This document shows positions 60,062 to 64,000 of a DNA stretch of 64,000 bases, in pieces. Below the pieces are notes generated by a model. That model did no database searches. It was given only the letters and a program-made list of their open reading frames with translations, and was not told the origin of the DNA. The stretch is from Actinomyces glycerinitolerans (GTDB lineage: Bacteria > Actinomycetota > Actinomycetes > Actinomycetales > Actinomycetaceae): contig NZ_FQTT01000010.1 in assembly GCF_900098745.1 (NCBI RefSeq), forward strand, positions 1-64,000. Reading direction: 5' to 3'. Within the stretch, counting starts at the first letter, position 1. Each line of letters opens with the position of its first letter. The translations under genes and the position numbers were made by a program.

Positions 60062-60590
60062 CCTACCCGACGACGCCAGCACCCCCGCCGCCGACACCCC
60101 CGACGACCGCAATGCGCCAGAAGGCGATGACGCACGCACCCCCGCGGCGAGTAACCCGCAGTCGGCCAAGGCGGCCCGTCGACCTAAGGTGCGGATGCTC
60201 GCCATGGCCTGCTCCGCCGTTCTGCTGATAATCCTCACGTTCGCTTGGCTGCGCGATCCCAAGCACCGTGAGGCGGACTCCCTGAGCGGTTACGTAACCG
60301 GTGTGACTATGGCGATCTGCGCCTTCTGGCTGATCGGCTGGTGGGTGCGGCGGCGTGGCGGCAGCTCCTACTCACGCGCGCTCGACGGCACCCAGGACGA
60401 GCGCGACGAGCTCATCTGGAAGTCTGCGTGGGCGCTGACCGGAAGGGTGGCCTGGTTCGTGGTCCTGGGCGCGGTGATCGTCGCATTATTCGGTGTTGAG
60501 CTGGAGCTGGGCACGGCCGCCATCATCGCCTTGTGGGTCAACATCATCGCCCTGTACGGCTCGCGCTTTTATTACGAACGCACCATGTAG
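60054..60590 (+). CDS. Membrane protein partnered with the HTH regulator (DUF2178-like)
   Basis: A 178-residue protein. An acidic, disordered N-terminus of about 45 residues is followed by four hydrophobic helices: MLAMACSAVLLIILTFAWL, VTGVTMAICAFWLIGWWV, VAWFVVLGAVIVALFGVE and TAAIIALWVNIIALYG. Between helices 2 and 3, TQDERDELIWKSAW is the charged loop typical of DUF2178-like partners of small HTH regulators. ATG at 60054 within the HTH gene end. Function is unknown; a sensor for the regulator is conceivable. Confidence 0.8.
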   Translation: MPDLPDDASTPAADTPDDRNAPEGDDARTPAASNPQSAKAARRPKVRMLAMACSAVLLIILTFAWLRDPKHREADSLSGYVTGVTMAICAFWLIGWWVRRRGGSSYSRALDGTQDERDELIWKSAWALTGRVAWFVVLGAVIVALFGVELELGTAAIIALWVNIIALYGSRFYYERTM

Positions 60591-60723
60591 CGGCGAACGC
60601 CCGGTTCGCCCGGCACACCTGTGGCACGCTTTCGTCCTCGGGGCGGAGTCCGATGCCAGGTGGGCCGGGTAGGCTCTCCAGTTGGACGAGCACGACGAAC
60701 GCGACAAGCAAGAGGGAGCACCC

Positions 60724-61536
60724 GTGGCCACACAGCCCGCAGCCGGAGTATGGGACGAAGACCCCGATGGCGCCTCGATCGTCCTGGCCACCGGTCGGCA
60801 GCGCCACGACCTGCTGGTAGTTGCCGAGCCCTCGCTGCTCACCGAACTTGACGAGACCTGGGGGCGCCCGAACTCCCGCGTGCGGTTGTCCTTCCTGCCC
60901 GGTGTCTCCGCCCCCACCGGCCCCGGCCAGGAGGACGCCCTGTTCTCCTACGACCGCGACGGTCGCGGCGTGCTGGTGGCCCGCGGCCACACCAGTCTTT
61001 TCGAGGGCAAGCCCGCCCGCCGCACCACCGGGCTGGCCCGCATCGCCCCCGGCGCCGGCGTGCGCGCCGCCCTGCTGGTCGCCCGCGCGGCGAGCCTCGG
61101 CGGCTCCGCCCCGGGCGACTTCCTCGCCGTCGGCGACCACCTGAACCTGACCGGCTCCCCGCTCTTCCCCGCCACCGCCCCGCTGGACGCGGCCTGGGAC
61201 GCGGAATTGACGGCCGCCGTCGCCGAGCTCGACGGCGTGCGCGCCCCCGGCCTCGTCGCCCTCACCCCCGGCCCGGTGCGTCCGAGCCCCACCGAGGCGG
61301 GAGTGCTGGCGGCACTGGGCGCCGACGTCGTCGTCAATGACATGGTCGCCGAGGCCATGGCCCTGGCCTCACGTGGCGTGCGCGTGGCCGGGCTGGCCTA
61401 CATCGACGCCACCGTCGACACGGCGCGTCGCACCCCGGGACGTCGCGCCGCGCCGAGCGCTAGCGCCGCCTTCCAACAGGCACCCGCCCCCGACGTCGTC
61501 CTCGCCGCGGCGGAGAAGCTGCTGACCTGTCTGTAA
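60724..61536 (+). CDS. Purine nucleoside phosphorylase-like protein
   Basis: A 270-residue protein with the trimeric PNP fold order: ARGHTSLFEGK (phosphate-side His loop), ARAASLGGSAPGDFLAVGDH plus LNLTG (family: GD...DHINLTG), and GPVRPSPTEAGVLAALGADV (family: GPSFETPAE...LGAD). Key purine-site positions differ: the usual Met-Ser after GADAVG is VVNDM here, and the Asn in SxITN is Asp in LAYID. So it may act on another nucleoside or have lost activity. GTG at 60724 with GAGGGAG upstream. Confidence 0.75.
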   Translation: MATQPAAGVWDEDPDGASIVLATGRQRHDLLVVAEPSLLTELDETWGRPNSRVRLSFLPGVSAPTGPGQEDALFSYDRDGRGVLVARGHTSLFEGKPARRTTGLARIAPGAGVRAALLVARAASLGGSAPGDFLAVGDHLNLTGSPLFPATAPLDAAWDAELTAAVAELDGVRAPGLVALTPGPVRPSPTEAGVLAALGADVVVNDMVAEAMALASRGVRVAGLAYIDATVDTARRTPGRRAAPSASAAFQQAPAPDVVLAAAEKLLTCL

Positions 61537-61577
61537 ACGACAGTAGTGATACGTGAGACAAATGGGTGAACAGCCCC

Positions 61578-62333
61578 ATGGCAGGAAATAGTCTCTGCTC
61601 TGTGAAACCCTTCCTCATGCTGGCCGCCCGGGCCGACGACGAGCCGGCCGACGCCGAATACGAGGCCTTCCTGCTGCGCACCGGACTCGACGAGTCCTCC
61701 CTGATCCGCCACCGCCTCGAGGCCGAACCCATGCCGGAGATCGACCTGGCGGACTGGTCCGGCATCATCGTCGGCGGCTCCCCCTTCAACGTCTCCACCC
61801 CGCAGGAGCGCAAGAGCCCGGTGCAACTGCGCGTCGAGGCCGAGTTGGACGACCTGGTCACCCGTCTCCTGGACGCGGACTTCCCCTTCCTGGGCGCCTG
61901 CTACGGGCTGGGCCTGCTCACCCGCCACGAGGGTGGCGTCGTGGACGGCACCTACAAGGAGGAGGTCTCCTACCCGCAGGTGGAACTGACCGAGGCCGGG
62001 AGCGAGGACCCCCTGCTGGAGGGTGTTCCGGCGGCCTTCCCCGCCTTCGTGGCCCACACCGATGCCGTCACCGTTCCGCCCGCCGACGGGGTCGTGCTGG
62101 CCGGCTCGGCGTCCTGCCCCGTGCAGCTGCTGCGGATGCGCACCAACCTGTACGCCACCCAGTTCCACCCCGAGCTGGACGGCAACTACCTGGCTCACCG
62201 CCTGTCCTTCTACGCCGGCCACGGCTACTTCGACGACGATCACCTGTCCGAGGTCCAGGAGGACGTGCGCCGCCAGGACGTGTCCGACTCCTGGAAGGTG
62301 CTGTCCAACTTCGTGGCGCGCTATTCCCGCTGA
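61578..62333 (+). CDS. Class I glutamine amidotransferase-like protein
   Basis: A 251-residue stand-alone GATase1 domain. The nucleophile Cys is in LGACYGLGLL (about 108) and the His-Glu pair in TQFHPELDGN (about 197-199), so the triad is complete. Proteins of this type are annotated as glutamine amidotransferases resembling GuaA N-domains. Start is uncertain: GTG at 61566, ATG at 61578 (GGGTGA at usable spacing) and GTG at 61602, which begins right at the conserved KPFLMLAARADD. The PNP-like gene upstream hints at purine metabolism, but the link is weak. Confidence 0.85.
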   Translation: MAGNSLCSVKPFLMLAARADDEPADAEYEAFLLRTGLDESSLIRHRLEAEPMPEIDLADWSGIIVGGSPFNVSTPQERKSPVQLRVEAELDDLVTRLLDADFPFLGACYGLGLLTRHEGGVVDGTYKEEVSYPQVELTEAGSEDPLLEGVPAAFPAFVAHTDAVTVPPADGVVLAGSASCPVQLLRMRTNLYATQFHPELDGNYLAHRLSFYAGHGYFDDDHLSEVQEDVRRQDVSDSWKVLSNFVARYSR

Positions 62334-62499
62334 GGGGCTCCGTTCGGCCGGGGCGTAACCGGCGCTCGCGGGTGTTCCGAGACGTGGACACCGGCTGTGG
62401 CGCGGTGACAGGATGAAGCGATACCCGTGGGTGGACGCTCACGGATTCCCGAGTGCGAGGAGGCATCACCCGCCTTCGAGCACGGAAGAAGGTTCAATC

Positions 62500-63186
62500 A
62501 TGTCCCGCATCGTCATTATCGGCGGCCACGGCAAGGTCGCCCTCCTGCTCGCCCCGCTCCTGGTGGAGCGCGGCGACGACGTCGTCTCCCTCATCCGCGA
62601 CCCCGCGCAGGCGGACGACGTAGCCGCCACCGGGGCCACCCCCCTGGTCGTGTCCGTCGAGGACGCCAGCCAGCAGGAACTCGCCGCGGCCTTCGACGGG
62701 GCCGACGCCGTGGTCTGGTCCGCCGGCGCCGGCGGCAAGGGCGGCCCCGAGCGCACCGAGGCCATCGACCGCGAGGCCGCCATCCGCTCCATGGAGGCCG
62801 CGAAGGCCGCCTCCGTGCCTCGCTACGTCATGGTCTCCTTCGCCGGCTCCCACGGTCAGGATCCGGTACCGGCCGACCACCCGCTGCGCACCTACGCCAT
62901 GGCCAAGCTGGCCGCCGACCGCCACCTGGTCGCCTCCGGGCTGGAGTGGACGATCCTCGGCCCCGGCCTGCTGACCCTGGACGAGCCGACCGGCCGCATC
63001 GACGTCGGCCGCTTCGACGGCGGGTCGCAGGCGCCGACCTCGCGGGCGAATGTGGCCGCGGTACTCGCCGCGGTGCTCGCCGAGCCCGCCACCGTCGGGA
63101 AGGTGATCCCCTTCCGCGACGGCGAAACCCCCATCGCCGAGGCGATCGCCGACGTCCCGGCCGAGTACGCCGACCTGGACAGCTGA
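62500..63186 (+). CDS. NAD(P)-binding SDR-like protein (atypical, NmrA/YwnB type)
   Basis: A 228-residue Rossmann protein. The dinucleotide motif is IGGHGKVALLL at the N-terminus; AVVWSAGAGGKGGPERTEAI and YVMVSFAGSHGQDP follow in the positions of the atypical short-chain dehydrogenase group, and LEWTILGPGLLTLDEPTGRI is typical near the substrate pocket. No Tyr-Lys catalytic pair is evident, so it may be a redox sensor or an epimerase-like protein. GAAGAAGG precedes the ATG at 62500. Confidence 0.88.
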   Translation: MSRIVIIGGHGKVALLLAPLLVERGDDVVSLIRDPAQADDVAATGATPLVVSVEDASQQELAAAFDGADAVVWSAGAGGKGGPERTEAIDREAAIRSMEAAKAASVPRYVMVSFAGSHGQDPVPADHPLRTYAMAKLAADRHLVASGLEWTILGPGLLTLDEPTGRIDVGRFDGGSQAPTSRANVAAVLAAVLAEPATVGKVIPFRDGETPIAEAIADVPAEYADLDS

Positions 63187-63302
63187 GGCCGACCGAGCCG
63201 ATCAGCCAACCCGGTGTGAAGTGTTGCCGCCCGCGGGCCTGTGCGTCAGGCCGGCGGGCGGCACGCATGCGGGGCGCATCCGCGCGCCCCGGGCGGCTCG
63301 GT

Positions 63303-64000
63303 TCAGCCGATGAGCCGATCGGCCAGCGGAGTGAGGAACTCGCTGACACCGCCCTCCACGCGCACCGATGCCAGCCCGTCAGCCGCCGTCGGGCCGCGGT
63401 TGATGACCACCAGTTCGGCGCCGCCGGCCAGCGCCTGCTGCACGATCCACAAGCCCGTGAGCACCGCCAGGCTCGAGCCCGCCACCAGCACGACGTCGCA
63501 GTGCCGGGCCGCCTGCATCGCCTCGTCCATGGCGGCCGGCAGACTCTCACCGAAGAAGACGATGTCCGGCTTGAGCAGGCCGCCGTACTCCTCGCAGCGC
63601 ACCGCCTTGAAGTCGCACGCCTCGGCGGCGGTCCGGTCGGCCTCCGGGGTTATGGCCACGCGGGCCGGGTCGGTCTCGCGCGGGTAGTCGGGGTTCAATG
63701 CGGTCAGGCGCGTGTCCAGGTCCGCGCGGGAGATCATGCGCCCGCAGCTCAGGCACACGACCCGGTCGTAGGCGCCGTGTAGCTCCCACACGGTGCGCTG
63801 CCCGGCGCGTGAGTGCAGCCGGTCGACGTTCTGCGTGGCCACGCCGGTCAGCAGACCTGCCTCCTCCAGCCGGGCCAGCGCCACATGCCCCGGCGTCGGC
63901 GTCAGCGGCTCCAACAGCCGCCAGGTGGCGTGGTTGCGGGCCCACACCCACCGGTACCACACCGGGTCGGCGACGAATTGCTGGAAGTCCACCGGCTCCA
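63303..64000 (-). CDS. Sir2 family NAD-dependent deacylase, partial (N-terminus beyond window)
   Basis: The frame is open through the right edge; about 231 C-terminal residues are visible. Sirtuin motifs are TQNVDRLHSRAG, the catalytic His in WELHGAYD, LKPDIVFFGES, VLVAGSSLAV and ELVVINRGPT. The zinc site has VCLSC, but the second pair reads RCEEYGG where the family has CxxCGG, so one Cys is replaced by Tyr. A GTG at 63992 is not a credible start because EP-VDFQQF continues the conserved helix upstream. The missing part should carry the GAGxS NAD loop. Confidence 0.9.
   Translation of the reverse strand, partial: EPVDFQQFVADPVWYRWVWARNHATWRLLEPLTPTPGHVALARLEEAGLLTGVATQNVDRLHSRAGQRTVWELHGAYDRVVCLSCGRMISRADLDTRLTALNPDYPRETDPARVAITPEADRTAAEACDFKAVRCEEYGGLLKPDIVFFGESLPAAMDEAMQAARHCDVVLVAGSSLAVLTGLWIVQQALAGGAELVVINRGPTAADGLASVRVEGGVSEFLTPLADRLIG

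Overview
The window is high-GC DNA with many GTG starts, short gaps and 4-base ATGA/GTGA overlaps. It fits an actinobacterium, most likely Actinomyces or a close relative. Pointers are proteins resembling the actinobacterial DUF5129 and DUF5926 families, a metNIQ operon behind an S-box leader, an HrpB helicase, and a dense set of sugar-uptake loci typical of a host-associated saccharolytic actinomycete. The genus is an inference from style and gene content, not from a marker gene.

Layout: (1) 1-343 is the 3' end of an IS1634-type transposase. (2) 399-9101 is a glycan locus. A leftward operon (PfkB kinase, two ABC permeases, binding lipoprotein, PIG-L deacetylase, Gfo/Idh oxidoreductase) faces a rightward DeoR regulator and GH4 phospho-glycosidase across a short operator region. 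(3) 9648-12933 holds an exported aldo/keto reductase lipoprotein, an NTF2-like protein and a cytosolic aldo/keto reductase, divergent from a TetR regulator. (4) 13627-20056 has an APC permease and the two-subunit beta-galactosidase ebgA/ebgC, with a divergent LacI regulator and a striking double operator. (5) 20573-24942 has two tandem DUF5129-like membrane proteins and a DUF5926-like protein. (6) 25083-26899 has a fructosamine-kinase-like protein and a class I aldolase. (7) 28132-34027 is a lac locus: LacZ, a GPH-type symporter and a divergent LacI. (8) 34055-35532 holds repeats and a RelE-type toxin-antitoxin pair. (9) 35533-38797 has a membrane ferric-reductase-like flavoprotein, a membrane-anchored flavodoxin and an unknown gene. 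(10) 38884-45099 is a lower-GC maltodextrin island: a decayed starch-binding protein gene, binding protein, two permeases, a GH13 enzyme and a LacI regulator. (11) 45172-54859 has a phosphatase, an alpha/beta hydrolase, SAM riboswitch-metNIQ, upp, a small secreted protein, a BCCT transporter and tadA. (12) 54948-64000 has tRNA-Ser(CGA), a second NTF2-like gene, hrpB, an HTH/membrane-protein module, a PNP-like protein, an amidotransferase, an NAD(P)-binding protein and a partial sirtuin.

Four sugar systems (GH4/ABC, EbgAC, LacZ/symporter, maltodextrin ABC/GH13) each carry a dedicated regulator, so the window mostly encodes inducible import and cleavage of di- and oligosaccharides feeding glycolysis, where the class I aldolase acts. 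Between the genes lie several families of non-coding repeats. A roughly 430-base element capped by two strong hairpins occurs twice. A nested inverted repeat built on ACACGAGTT occurs twice. A TCACT-rich element occurs twice. A 19-base tandem array lies in a block with imperfect terminal inverted repeats. These non-coding families are the least explained material here.
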